This document shows, one piece after another, positions 21,724-33,100 of a stretch of DNA of 64,000 bases. A program made the translations under genes and the position numbers. Location: positions 1,364,001 to 1,428,000 of the forward strand of contig JAUKUA010000001.1 in the NCBI GenBank assembly GCA_030549175.1, given 5' to 3'. The notes under the pieces were generated by a model. That model did no database searches. It had not been told where the DNA came from and saw nothing but the letters and a program-made list of their open reading frames with translations. Each line of letters starts with the position of its first letter. Within the stretch, counting starts at the first letter, position 1. This DNA comes from Lasiosphaeris hirsuta. Its lineage: Eukaryota; Ascomycota; Sordariomycetes; Sordariales; Lasiosphaeriaceae.

Positions 21724-23577
21724 ATGGGGTTGAGAGCTGCCGAAGTGTGCGGTGCCATTGCGGCTCTCGTAAGCGCCGTGACGGCATCGCAGCCAAGCGC
21801 CGTCAAGCCCATCGCCGTGCCCATGCGAGATCTTGTCTGGGGCAAGCTCAACTTTCTTCATACCACGGACACCCATGGCTGGCATGGAGGTCATCTACAA
21901 GAATCCCAGTATTCCGCAGACTGGGGCGACTATGTCTCCTTCGCCGAGCGCATGCGAGCGCGAGCTGACGAGGATGGCGTCGACCTGCTCCTAGTCGACA
22001 CAGGCGACCGCGTCGAGGGGAATGGGCTCTACGATGCCTCCAGCCCCAAGGGCCAGTACTACTACGATATATATAAGGAGCAGCAGATTGATATCATATG
22101 TACGGGGAACCATGAGCTCTACCAGGCGTCAACCGCCGACGAGGAGCACCGACGAACCGTCCCAAACTTCGAGGACAACTACATCGCCTCAAACCTCGAC
22201 TACATAGACCCGGCGACTGGCCAAAGGGTCCCGCAGGCTCAGAGGTATCGGAAGTTCCAAACAAAGAATCAGAAGCTGGACATTGTGGCGTTTGGCTTCC
22301 TCTTCGACTTTACAGGGAATGCAAACAACACTGTCGTGCAGCCCGTCCGGGAGACCATCCAAGAGGACTGGTTTAAAACAGCTATTCAGGAGAACCCCGA
22401 TGTTTTTGTTGTTATTGGGCATGTTGGCGTTCAGATGCAAGAGTTCAAGGACATCTTCACAGCAATCCGGACAGCAGACTGGGACACCCCCATCCTTTTC
22501 TTCGGCGGCCACGTCCACGTTCGAGACGCAACAGCCTACGACTCCAGATCATTTGCAATCGCTAGCGGTCGGTACTTTGAGACAATTGGTTGGATGTCTG
22601 TCGACGGCACGCTCAAGAAGACAGGCTCCTCCTCCACCTTCACTGACCTCTCCTTCTCCCGCCGCTACATCGACAACAACCTGCTCGGCCTTCATCACCA
22701 TACCGGTCTTGATGCAGCTGCCTTCCCCACAGAACACGGCCGGAATGTGACAGCCATGATTGCCAAGGCCCGCGCTGGTCTCGACCTAGACTACACCTTT
22801 GGCTGCGCCCCCAAAGACTACTGGATGACGAGAACCCCGTACCCTGACGACAGCAGCATCTATACCTTGTTGGAGAAAGAGATACTCCCCGCCGTCGCTA
22901 CCGGCCCAGGGCGGGAATATGTGCCTCGCCTCGTCATCATGAACACGGGCGCCATCCGCTTCGACATTTTTGAAGGGGCTTTTACACGTGACACCACCTA
23001 TATCGTCTCTCCATTTCTCAGCGTGCTAAACTACATTCCCGATGTACCTTATGAGGTGGCCAACAAGGTACTTGCGATGCTCAATAACGGCGGGCAGATT
23101 TTTGATGCCGCGGGCGCTGCGGATGTGAAGTATATGAGCATCCCAGAACAGTGGGCTATTCGGGAGTCGATAATCTACGAGAAAAGCACGCCTCGTGGAT
23201 CGGACGAGTTGGGGTACAGCCAAAAACCTTTGACGGGGGATGATGGTGATGACTCAAGCACAGAGCCGGTACTGATCCAGGGGTATACGACACGTGATGA
23301 TATTGGGAATGATGGGGACGATGCAGTGCATGCGAACATTGACTTTTATGTGGTGCCTAATTGTCTCCAGGCCGAGGTTGGGTTCTCTGGGGATGACGAA
23401 GAGAAGCCCGAGACAGTCGATTTGGTCTTTTTCGACTTCATCCAGCCGTGGGTACTTCTTGCACTGAGGTTCAGCGGGGGTGCCTACAGCAAGGACGATG
23501 TGAAGTCGTACGTTGATGGCACGTTTACTGAGTTGATGGCGGGATGGATCAAGGAGAATTGGCCGGCCAAGTGTTAG
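21724..23577 (+). CDS. Secreted calcineurin-like phosphoesterase / 5'-nucleotidase family
   Basis: Single exon, 617 residues. A hydrophobic N-terminus (GAIAALVSAVTAS, about residues 10-22) looks like a signal peptide. The metallophosphoesterase motifs appear in order: D-x-H in HTTDTHGWHGGH (46-57), GD in VDTGDRVEGNG (about 91-100), GNHE (about 127), GHVG (about 229) and GGHVHVRD (about 262). Together they form the two-metal site. The C-terminal half resembles the 5'-nucleotidase C-terminal domain, including NTGAIRFDIFEG. The architecture matches yeast YHR202W (vacuolar, uncharacterised) and fungal Ser/Thr phosphatase-family proteins. It likely hydrolyses phosphate esters in the vacuole or outside the cell; the substrate is unknown. 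Confidence 0.9.
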   Translation: MGLRAAEVCGAIAALVSAVTASQPSAVKPIAVPMRDLVWGKLNFLHTTDTHGWHGGHLQESQYSADWGDYVSFAERMRARADEDGVDLLLVDTGDRVEGNGLYDASSPKGQYYYDIYKEQQIDIICTGNHELYQASTADEEHRRTVPNFEDNYIASNLDYIDPATGQRVPQAQRYRKFQTKNQKLDIVAFGFLFDFTGNANNTVVQPVRETIQEDWFKTAIQENPDVFVVIGHVGVQMQEFKDIFTAIRTADWDTPILFFGGHVHVRDATAYDSRSFAIASGRYFETIGWMSVDGTLKKTGSSSTFTDLSFSRRYIDNNLLGLHHHTGLDAAAFPTEHGRNVTAMIAKARAGLDLDYTFGCAPKDYWMTRTPYPDDSSIYTLLEKEILPAVATGPGREYVPRLVIMNTGAIRFDIFEGAFTRDTTYIVSPFLSVLNYIPDVPYEVANKVLAMLNNGGQIFDAAGAADVKYMSIPEQWAIRESIIYEKSTPRGSDELGYSQKPLTGDDGDDSSTEPVLIQGYTTRDDIGNDGDDAVHANIDFYVVPNCLQAEVGFSGDDEEKPETVDLVFFDFIQPWVLLALRFSGGAYSKDDVKSYVDGTFTELMAGWIKENWPAKC

Positions 23578-24056
23578 CTCATACTTGCTTGCACATGATC
23601 ACAGTGTAGAAATAAGTGTTATATATGGCGGGATATAGGTGCCTCTGGAATTTTGTTCGATTGGTTAAGCGCCGGGACGGAATATCCGGGTAGATTTCTG
23701 CATCACTGTGTGTTCTATGGTTAGTTTTTGTTGTTTCTGCATCACGGAGTGATTGCTGTCACTTCGGGGAGGCGTGGAGTCCCTCAACGCACCTTGGATA
23801 GGTGAGCCTCAGTGGTTTGTGATAGAATACATGGATGATACAACAGATATACAAATCAGATTCTCAAAGTCCGAAGCAAGTCTTGTGTTACCTCAGCTGT
23901 CAAATATTCTCCTTACGCCCATGAACGCCACCTCCATCCGTGAAATGCTACAGAGGCTAACCTGCAATGCGGATCCCGTTCTCATCAAAGTGCTTTCCCA
24001 GTGCCGAGTCAAGAAAAGGAAGCCCATGCCCCTGCCACCGTAGACGTGCCAGGAGG
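23578..24056. other. Intergenic, convergent 3' ends
   Basis: A 479-bp space between the phosphoesterase stop and the ISY1 stop, expected to hold both 3' UTRs. No gene is seen. Confidence 0.5.
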
Positions 24057-24862
24057 CTATAACTGGTCCAACAGTCTCCTTCTCCTCCTGTCGATGAGTT
24101 CCTGTTGCACTTCGTCCATAGTCGGTAGCTCCCACCCCCTCCCGTCTCCTATATTTCCTGGTAATGGTTCCCATCCCGCGGGTAGCTCGGTAGGTCCTGC
24201 CTTGGCAAGATTCTCAAACGCCTGCTGTTCCTTCGCCGCTTCGTAGGCCAGCAGCGCATCGTCCTCGTCGTCGGGGGCATATCCGTAATAGGCGGCATCA
24301 ACCTGCTTACGCAAGTTGTCCTGTGTCTCGAGAGGCTTCTCGTTCTCCTGGCGGGTTTTGGTCGCTGTATCGAATAGCTCCTTAACGCCAGGCAGGTCGC
24401 GGGCGCGGCCGAAGTACTTGTAGCCTCTACCGCCGCCGGGAATCTCGCGGCCGGCCTCGTCGTAGACCTTGGCGCCGCCGCGCATGTAGTTGGGCCCGCC
24501 TAGGTTTCGTATCTGCACCTCCCACATGTGCTTCTCGCGCATCAGCTTGTTGATCTCGTCGTTGAGGTCGCGGATCTGGTAGTCGCTCAGGGCCGGGTCC
24601 TGGATCCGCGACACCTTGCGCGAGATCTCTTTGAGGACCTGACCGCGCCACTTCTCGCAATTCGGAATGCTGTCCTGCTCGGTGATGCCCCGTGGGCGCC
24701 GGGTGCGCCCCGCATCGATGATGCCAAGGTCGGCTGCTTGCGCTTCGCGGAAGCGAAACAGCATCGACTGCGCTTTTTCGGAGTTTCGCGCCTGGGTGAG
24801 GGGATATTGGTTAGTATTTCAGCATTTTTAGAGAATCAAGAGGGGGCAGGGCAGCTTGCCAT
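24057..24862 (-). CDS. ISY1: Pre-mRNA splicing factor ISY1
   Basis: Proposed exons: 24862-24860 (only the ATG) and 24791-24057, giving 245 residues. The frame from the internal ATG at 24764 (MLFRFREAQAADLG) extends upstream to the residues ARNSEKAQS directly after a CACCCAG acceptor, and ISY1 proteins begin MARNSEKAQSMLFRFREAQ. A perfect branch point ATACTAACC precedes that acceptor. The only ATG placed to supply the Met is followed by GCAAGC, so this looks like a GC-AG intron of 68 bp. Domain content: ISY1 N-terminal helices, NLGGPNY (about 95), the GYKYFGRARDLPGVKELF block, and the C-terminus ending RRRRLLDQL. ISY1 is part of the NineTeen/Prp19-associated complex of the catalytic spliceosome. 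Confidence 0.93.
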
Positions 24863-25306
24863 GATGCTTGAATTGCGTTGAAGAAACCCTGGGAATGCTG
24901 GGGGGCGGGGGGATCAAACTTGGGAGACCGAGGAAACTGGTGTTGGGCTGCTCTCAAAATGTTGTAGCTTGTAATCCGTTTGTTGCCGTCGAGCTTCCGT
25001 TTTCTAGGTGGCCGGCCCGGCCCCATCTGGCGCGCCTCCGCCAATCAGACCCGGTGCACGGACCCAAAATATGTCTCAATCCTGGCGCGCCGTGTTCCAG
25101 TTCAGGCCTGCCTGCGAGGTTGATTGTTCGGGATAAATACTTTTCCAACCTTCTTCCGTCTCGAGCTACATTGCCGCCCTTCCCCTCGTGTCCCCGCCTC
25201 GTTCCTTCCCTTCTTCTTGAATCACACGCATCCTAGTCATATCGAGTCTGGCGCATAGACGTATTTTCGTGGCGGATTCTCATAACCTATCACCAATCAA
25301 ATATCT
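24863..25306. other. Upstream of ISY1 and of tRNA-Leu
   Basis: A 444-bp space holding the ISY1 promoter and 5' leader and the tRNA-Leu upstream flank. No gene or clear motif is seen. Confidence 0.45.
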
Positions 25307-25404
25307 GGCAGCTTGGCCGAGTGGTCCAAGGCGGCGCATTTAAGGTCTACTTCCTTATCTCTGCGCTCTCGAAAGAGGCGCGGGTTCGAACCCCGCAGCT
25401 GCTA
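25307..25404 (+). tRNA. tRNA-Leu (UAA) with a 16-nt intron
   Basis: The acceptor stem GGCAGCT pairs with AGCTGCT (first pair G-U) and the discriminator is A. The D-arm is TGGCCGAGTGGTCCAAGGC. The anticodon stem is GCGCA/TGCGC. The loop reads T-T-TAA-G, followed by a 16-nt intron (GTCTACTTCCTTATCT) one base after the anticodon. The long class II variable arm TCTCGAAAGAGGC is present, and the T-arm is GCGGG-TTCGAAC-CCCGC. A T5 pol III terminator follows at 25406. It decodes UUA. If the stem were paired one base differently the anticodon could be read AAG, but the pairing above fits UAA. Confidence 0.88.
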
Positions 25405-27342
25405 CTTTTTGATGTAGCTGTGCTATTATAGCACAGCTGCTCCTTAGTTTTTAGCATTCCCTCACGAACAAAAGGAACAAACATGAATCACTGATTTGCA
25501 GCCACGAAACACCAACTTGCATGACGTAGTAGTTGTGTTCAACCGTGAAGCCTCACCACTTTGATAGACAAAGCAATGACGCACACTCTATGTCCTAAGC
25601 TGTCCCTCACGGCAAAACGGCGGGGACTATTACAGTTCACCGAGACAGTACGAGAAACGTTTAAGTGGCTTGCGATTATAGAGCAGGGGCCCGCTGTGGC
25701 GCTGTGGCTTAAGCTTCGAGACGGGAAGTCACGCTGTCTGCCCGCCAAGCTTCAGCCTCTAGCGGGTCCCCCGAAGCTCAGGTATTTCTCGGCGCGCTGC
25801 GGCGCGCTTTGTCTCTCTCCCTCCTACAACATTCTTCTTTCAGAGCTTTGTTGCTAGAACGCTACTTTGCTACCTCACAAATCTTGAGGGATTCGTATGT
25901 GTTTCCGCAGCTGCTGTTATTATCGGAGGACTCGTTCAATTTTTAATTTTGATCAAAATTTCCTCCCGTTCACCTATCCGGCTGATCATCGCACTGTCAC
26001 TTCCAACGACTTTCCTCCTCGATCTCAACAGTCCTCTTGCAGGGAATTGCTACCGATGACATTCCTTATTCTCGCTTTACCCGACCATTTTTCTCTGGTC
26101 GGTTTTCCACAGCATTCTGGAACACATCGAGTGTGATGCTTCAGTAGGGGATTCTTGGGCTATCCCTCCCTCACCCCCCGCCCTGCAATGAAGAAAAGAT
26201 AACCCGGGTCTCACCACTACTCCGAGAATATACCCACTCTTGACCGATTCGGACCCCCTTCTCTTCGAACATCAAGGGAACGGCGCGGTCTGGGCGCAAC
26301 TGAGAGCCCAACAAGAATAGATATCTGAGCAGGCTATATTATACCAAACTATATCACCAGCCCGGAACTAACACTGAACCCTCAACCTCTCCCTGTCCCT
26401 ATTTCTTTCCGTTTTCTACTCCACATTCTGACCCCATTTGCGCCAAGTCGGCTGTCCCGAACCCTCTAGCGCAATGACGAGACCTAGCACGACCCAGGTG
26501 CGCCGGCGCCGTATGACCTCTTCTGGATCAGTTTTCTCACTGGAGTCAACCTACAAGGCAGAGTAGGCGCGACTGAGCATAGCACCAATGACGGAAACAA
26601 GTAGTTTTCAATCGGAGCGCACAGACTAGGGCTTTTCACACTGGACACGCCTGTTTGGCAGCGGGTGGGAGAAACAAAAGAGCTAGTCATTCGATGGCAA
26701 GCAGGAACTTCTGCTCCCCGTCGTTTGGCAAAGCAGAGTGCCGGAGTGGAATTTAGGGGGGAGTTGGGGCAGAGAAGGAGTTGGCGGTCACGGTATTCTT
26801 TCCGATCCACAACTTTCCCAACGTTATATGGGAAGCAAGCAAGAATCACCCAGTGATGACTTCAGGACCAAAAAGCCAAATTTGCAGGCAGCCAGGCGGG
26901 CAGACAACTTGCAGTGTCTTGCTATAACCCTTGGTTGTCGTTGAGAACTAAAGAGAGCTAATCTGAGGGCCGAATTCCTGCTTGCTTTTCATATCATCAC
27001 TCCTTCAATCAACTACGTTCTTCACCTCATACCCATGTCCAGGATTTAGTCAGAGGATGTGTTTGGAGGAAGTCGCAGGAGGAGCAACTAGTTTATAGCA
27101 ATGAAGAATGAAGTGCATTGAAAATGTAACAAAATACTGATTCTTATGCTAGCAGCATGCTACCTGCTACAATGTGAAATAACAATGGCCGCTTTCCCTA
27201 AGTTTTTAGACCTAGAGCGTTTACGCCCCACCTGTATATCTTGACCGTACATCACGTTATACAAAGCAGAAAACCCCGATTCCCCTGCCTGCACGACTCC
27301 GCCCACACTTATTTTCATCTAGCTGCCATCGATACCTACACT
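25405..27342. other. Long intergenic region, no gene recognised
   Basis: About 1.9 kb between tRNA-Leu and the WBP1 stop. The first few bases are the tRNA terminator. Open frames are short, overlap on both strands (25561-25857 versus 25539-25748; 26484-26849 versus 26738-26944) and lack motifs. Confidence 0.5.
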
Positions 27343-28918
27343 CTACTGTGTCTTCTTAGTCTCCTTCTTCTCCAATGCCGGCGGCGCGCTGTACATCCAC
27401 AGGGCCACAAAGCCGACCCACCCGGCGACGGTGGCGCCGATGCCGGCGATCCAGGGCCAGGCACCGCTGATAGCAAAGCTACGCGGCCACTCGTCGTGAG
27501 CCATATGGCGCACCGATACCGTGTTCTTCTCCTCAATGTTGGTCAGGAAGGGGCGCTTGTAATTAACCTTGAAGTTGAAGATGCCGTGCTGGTCGGGCAG
27601 CTTGATCGACGCTGTGTACGCGGCCGCCTCGGGCGTCGAGTGCGAAGGATCGAAGCCGAGGGCGACGCGGTGAAAGGGCGAGAGCATGGAGAACTCGAGT
27701 TGGAGCACGTCGTTGGTGGGGACGGTAAAGGCCGTCCAGGCATCCCATGACCATTCAGAAAGAGAGATTGTGTATGTCTGGGAGTGGTTAGTGGCGATGC
27801 GTTGTGGGGGAGGTGAGGGGAGGACATACCACGTCGTTCTTGATCCGGTAGATGGCCGGGTTCGACTCATTCAACGCGCTCTTCTCATTGAGGTGGTGTT
27901 CGATCCAGTTGACGCGGAGGACGCCCGTCTCCTGGAAAGTCCACCCGCTCACGCGCTTGGCGAACTCGCGGTTGAACGTCTTGACGGCCTTGGTGGCACC
28001 AATCTTCTTCACCTCGGCGCCGAACCACGAGTCCTGGAGCATCTCAACCGAGCCGATGAGGGCAAAGCGTGCCGAATTGCGTGCCTGTACAGTTGACACC
28101 AGCGCCAGCTGCTCGCCCGCCCCAAACAAGTCGTCTACCACCTCGGCCTGCTCCTTGGGGTTGTAGCTGTAGGCGGTGCGCGGGGCACGGAGGATGGGCG
28201 CCAGAAGCTCACCGTGGCCAAGGCTTGCACCCATGCCGTGCGGGAAGGCGAGAAGCTGGTCCGCTGGGGCGCCGGCGCTGAAGAAGTTCTTGATTTCAGG
28301 GCGGACGGAGCCCGGCGGGGACAGAACGAGCACGTCGTGCGTGTCAGAGGCGGTGGCCGAGTCATAGTTGAAGTGGTCTACGACGAGGCCGGTGCGCTCG
28401 GTGGGTAGTTGGATATCGAGCTCGGCGAGGAAAGTAACGAGTGAGTTTGGCGCTGTGCTGCCGGAGCTGAGCGTCACGAGGATGTTGCCGTTGGCGTTGA
28501 GGAAGTCGAGAAGAATGTTTGGTGTGAGGTTGGGGCCAAGGCCTGAGGAGACCGCAGTCAGCACATGCTACCCCGAATAAAAAGATATTGAAAGCGCTCT
28601 TACCCTTTGCCTTGGAAGGGAAGACGATGACATGGTCATAGGCCCGCTCGCCGAGGCGGAATAGCGCCAACGTCTCGCTCTTGGGTGTCTCGAACGTAAG
28701 CTTGAACCCTCTGCCTACAGCACCAATTGATCAGCATGAGACACATCAAAAGCCTAGTGGCTTCGGGGGTACACACTCTCTAGATCACCAAAGAACCTAG
28801 AATAGCCGGCCTTCTCAGTGACATCGTCGAGGACTACCAGCAACCTGTCGCCAGTGGTGCTGATGGCCGATACGGCTGCCACAAACAGGAAAGCGAAGAA
28901 GGAAAGGAGCGACCGCAT
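27343..28918 (-). CDS. WBP1: Oligosaccharyltransferase subunit WBP1/OST48
   Basis: Four exons: 28918-28777, 28714-28604, 28542-27830 and 27777-27343. The introns are 62, 61 and 52 bp, GT-AG, with the frame kept, giving 466 residues. The start MRSLLSFFAFLFVAAVSA is a signal peptide. An upstream in-frame ATG (28936) would add MTTYST and weaken it. The luminal domain follows with the family segments DRLLVVLDDVTEKAGYSRFF and GERAYDHVIVFPSKAKGLGP, the latter rebuilt across introns. Near the C-terminus is one membrane helix (WIAGIGATVAGWVGFVALWM), then a short cytosolic tail ending KKTQ, a dilysine ER-retrieval signal. WBP1 pairs with SWP1 and OST2 in the ER oligosaccharyltransferase that transfers the N-glycan to Asn. 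It is divergent from the complex I subunit gene. Confidence 0.95.
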
Positions 28919-29421
28919 GGTTGAATACGTTGTCAAAAGATTAACACTCCTGTACTAGGAGGAAATCAGGGAGAAGGAGAGGCAGGGCAGTCGACAGGCG
29001 CAAAATACGAGTCGAATGTTCATGCCACGTGAAGCTATCTCGACTCGACACTGTCGCTTCAGGTCGGCGTTTCAACTGACACTGAACAGCTTTCCTAGCT
29101 GCAGCGGTTCAGCATTCAGCATACGTAGCCCTTGCCAAGACCCAGCCGACAGGGGCCAAAGCTCAAACAGCCGCTTGGCGGGCACCAAGGTACCCCGGTA
29201 CCTCTATTTTGCCGCAGTTTCGCCGCAACTCAACATCGATCAGGAGCTTCGCAGCCGCGGCATCCAACTCAAGCCGCATCGACAGTTCCGTCGTCGACCC
29301 TCTCAGCTCAGCACACAGTTGACAGGACAGGCGAGGTCAATTGCGTGCGTCCCCTCCACCCCACACTACTGCCGATATCACCACTAATCCCGGCTCTCCA
29401 AACAGACACACATCCACCAAA
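28919..29421. promoter_or_regulatory. Divergent upstream region, WBP1 / NUO9.5
   Basis: A 503-bp head-to-head spacer. Its role as a shared promoter is inferred from gene orientation. Short open frames on the plus strand run into the NUO9.5 leader. No defined box is seen. Confidence 0.45.
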
Positions 29422-29786
29422 ATGTCGGCCACCGGTCCCCTCGCCCCTCACTTCTGGGCCGCCCCCATCCGCTATCTCCGCTGGGCTGCCCGCGAGAAGC
29501 CGGCCTACTTCTGGTCCGTCGTCATTGGCTCTGCCGGCCCCGTCAGTCTGATCGTTGTGCCTCCTCTGCGCCACCGTTTTGGCGACCCCGACGCGCCAAC
29601 CATTCCCATGACCTATCCCAGTACGTCGACAAGCCCGTACGGTGCTGTGGCTATGTCATGAGATAGCTGGCCCACTGCTATTTCTGGCCGTATTTCGATG
29701 GGAGGCGTTGCTAACAGTTGTGTGACCTAGTCCCTACGACCCCGAGGAAGACGCTCACGGGCTACGATGACGACACCGAGGAATAA
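29422..29786 (+). CDS. nuo9.5: NADH dehydrogenase (complex I) 9.5 kDa subunit
   Basis: Two exons: 29422-29620 and 29731-29786, with a 110-bp intron (GTACGT...CCTAG), giving 84 residues. The N-terminus MSATGPLAPHFWAAP is followed by RYLRWAAREKPAYFW, one membrane segment (VVIGSAGPVSLIVVPPLRHR), then GDPDAPTIPMTYP. The second exon restores the conserved ending TGYDDDTE. From memory this matches the Neurospora 9.5 kDa accessory subunit of complex I, related to mammalian NDUFA3. It sits in the mitochondrial inner membrane. There is no cleavable presequence, as is usual for this subunit. Confidence 0.9.
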
Positions 29787-30179
29787 TGTAGATAAACAAA
29801 AATACTCAACCTGTACCAATTGTAAATAACGGCGTTGGGCGGCATGGTAGATGAAGTGGGGAATGGTGAAGGAGCAGGCTGCAACCACTACCTCTCGGCG
29901 AAATGGAACAGGTCTTGCCACTAGCGCCCTCAGGAATCGCTGGGCCACCCTGAATTCACATGAGAAACCATGGTCACGTATCAAGCTTTCCAGAACACTG
30001 TAAAGCAACAATAATTCTACATTCAGCGCTGTACCGGCTAAGGCAACCCTTCCCAAACTCCCACCAAACGCATATGCCGGCCAAACCCAGCCATCCGAGG
30101 AACGCTTTCATAGTATATTTTTATCCCCATTTTGCAGAGCACCACCTTAGCCACCTCGCTGAAGAAGGTTCAACCACCT
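29787..30179. other. Intergenic, convergent 3' ends
   Basis: A 393-bp space between the NUO9.5 stop and the proposed BPH1 stop. No gene is seen. Confidence 0.45.
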
Positions 30180-33100
30180 CTATCTCTCCCGCTGCACCAA
30201 ATTCCACTCATACTACCCCTTATTAGCTCTCTTGATCCTCACATTTCACAGCAAAAGGGGAAAACTCACAACCCGCCCATCATCATCCCCGGTATATACC
30301 AAGTGTGGCATCGGCGTGATGCAGGTAACCGCCGCATCCACGTTGGCTCCCGTCTCGCTCTTAGGGTTGATGTGATCCAACTGCCTCAGAAACTCTAGAA
30401 TCCACTTCCCGTTTCTGCCCACCGTCTTCCGCCACACGTTGACCCTGCCTCTCTTGTGCCCTGTAAAGACCAAGAAATTCTCAAGCCACTCGTTGCTTGA
30501 GCCTTCATAGAAGGCACATGAGTGGACAAAGTCGTCATGTCCCTCGGCTCCGCACACGTTCTGGTCGAGCACGAGGTCCCCATTTAGCGTGTACAGCAAC
30601 ACATTGGGCCCGCTGCACAGCATAATTTCGCCTGTCACGTCGTGAATACGCACACACTCAACTGGGCGGGCGAGGGGTAGCTTTCGGATGAACTCTAGCC
30701 TGTTCAGGTCCCAGAGGAGCGATATGCCGTCCTGCGAGACTGTCACAAAGGTACTAAAAGCCTTTGAGACGGCAATGTTGGTGACGGGCGTCTTGTGCCC
30801 GAAGAGCGAGGAACGCGGGACCAGTTCGACAGGCTTCCCGGGGGCCGAATGGACTGTGTAGACTGAGACAACGCAGTCCTCGCCGGCAGTGATGAGGGTT
30901 TTGGAGTCGGCAAATGTGAGCGTTGATATCTGGCCAATGTGCAGATTCTCATAGAGGCCGGCAGGCTAAGGCGGTTAGCTATGTTCTGAGCCAGATAGAA
31001 GAATACACATAGGACCCATTATTACCTTTCTGTTATCACTGAAGAAGAATCTCACACTGTTATCCGCATAACCCCACTCCAGGAACTTGTCATATTGAGG
31101 CGGAAGATTCAGGCGGAACGGCGAGGCACAAAGAAGGCGATCGAGCCTCGGTGCATAAATAAGTGACGCAACGCGCTCGTGACTCTCTAAAAGAGGGTGA
31201 GGCAGCTTCGTCAAGGCGTATATGGAAGTATCGAGCCTCTTGGTAGGACAGCGGTCATGTTCTCTCGGTGGGTGCGGTCTCGTGAATATTTGATGAGGTG
31301 TCTGGCCAAAGTTGTGGATAATACCCGTGGTGATTGCCCGCTCCTGGGGATCTGTGATATTGTCGAGGTCCTTCGCACCCTTGTATGACAAGGGATGGAA
31401 GACATTCAGACTGTCCACTGCCGCCTCCCCGCGTTGCTTGTAACCAAACACGAGATCAATCCACTGGTGGAGCTTTTGGCTGACATACGGACTCTCCAAG
31501 GCCTCTCGATGTTTTGCGATAAAGATTTTCGGGTCCCCTCTAGCCCACGGCGGCAGGATGACGTTATCAACCCTTCCGGCGCCACCTTGGCGTTGACCAA
31601 AGTTGTACCCGTTAATATTTGTTAAAAACTCAGGGAGGTAAAAGAACTCCGGGATCAGTTCACGGACGTCTGAGCCGTTGTCTTTTGATGCCGAAGTCCA
31701 AGCACCCTCGATAGAGAAGAAGAGCCGGTCAGGGTGATCAAAAGTACCTCCTTGCAGCAGAATAAAAGACTGCACAAACGGAGGAAGTCTGATGAGATAC
31801 GACGAAACGATCATGGCAGACGAATAATGAGTCCCATAGTGGAATGGCTGCTCACCAATCTCAGTCAAGCTTCTGTACCGCATGCCGTAATCCGCAGTAC
31901 GAGTAGCCGACTGAGCGCCCATCGGCTTGGACAAATCCCGGAATGTGGCAGGGTCATCCAGATTGAGCTCCTCGCTGGTGTAGTCCGCAAGTACCCATGG
32001 GAAGACTGGGTACTGTGTCAGGTCATTGAATGTCCTGCCCGCCATAGTGTTCACCAGCATAAGATAGTGAAAGTTGGAGATTTCGCCTCTCTGCCACCTT
32101 CTCATCATAGGATTCCAGGCTGAAGAGTTGAAGATGCTGCCAAATTTGGCACCAAATGTCTGGGGTGCCTCTTCATTAAACTTGAGGCCCTCAAGTCGCC
32201 ATCCATCCTCCGGATTGGGCAGCAGGTTAGGGCCGTTGGTGTGCGGAGTCTTGCTCGACAATCGGGCATGTATGTCGTCTCGCAACGAGGGATTTATGGC
32301 AGTGAGAAGGTAGCTCCGCCCATCTGTGAAGAATATTTCGATCGCGACGTCGCGGAAGAGAAACCTACGCTTTGAGATACTCAAAACGTCATGCCATCTC
32401 CAGCTCCGTGATTCCTGATCAATGCGGTTCTGGTTCTGTCTCCTGTCGCCTGGTTTAGCTCCGGTTATGATAATCGAGAAAGGGTCGCGCTCCTCCGGCG
32501 GTGCTTGCCAGACATCGACAATTTCTCCATCGGCGCTCTGGAATAGATTGTCCATGATGTAAAGCGCCTCCTTCCCGATGATCAATATGCCCTCACTAGC
32601 ATCGAGACCAATAATTCGGGATATGTTGAAGACATTATGTACAGCATCGCCCTGCTGAAGTCGCCTCATGACCTTCCTGTTCTTGTCTTCGAATGTGTCG
32701 TCACCCTCGGGGTCGTTGGGGTCCTCAACGAGCTCAAAGTCATCTTCCGGCGCAACACTCTGCTGGCTCACCTGCTCGGATGTCGGCTCAGGGTCCATCG
32801 ATATCTCTGGGACTCCCTTCGCGCCATCCATTCCGACTCCAATGGGCGGGAGTGAGGTCACTGGCGTAGTGCCAATTCCCTGTGATGGCGGGACTTGCTC
32901 GACATTGGTATTCAGCCTCAAGCTAGAAGCCGAGACGTTGTCTCCTATCTTCCGTTTTGGCTGGTACTCTGTCTGCTGAGGCGTAGGATAATCGGGCAGG
33001 AGGCGCATGCGCATACGGTTTCGGCCCTCGGTCCGGTCAAGTTTCCATTTGATGGCCTGTGGCTCGCTGAAGACTGCCCCGGGACGACGTAAGTCACGTT

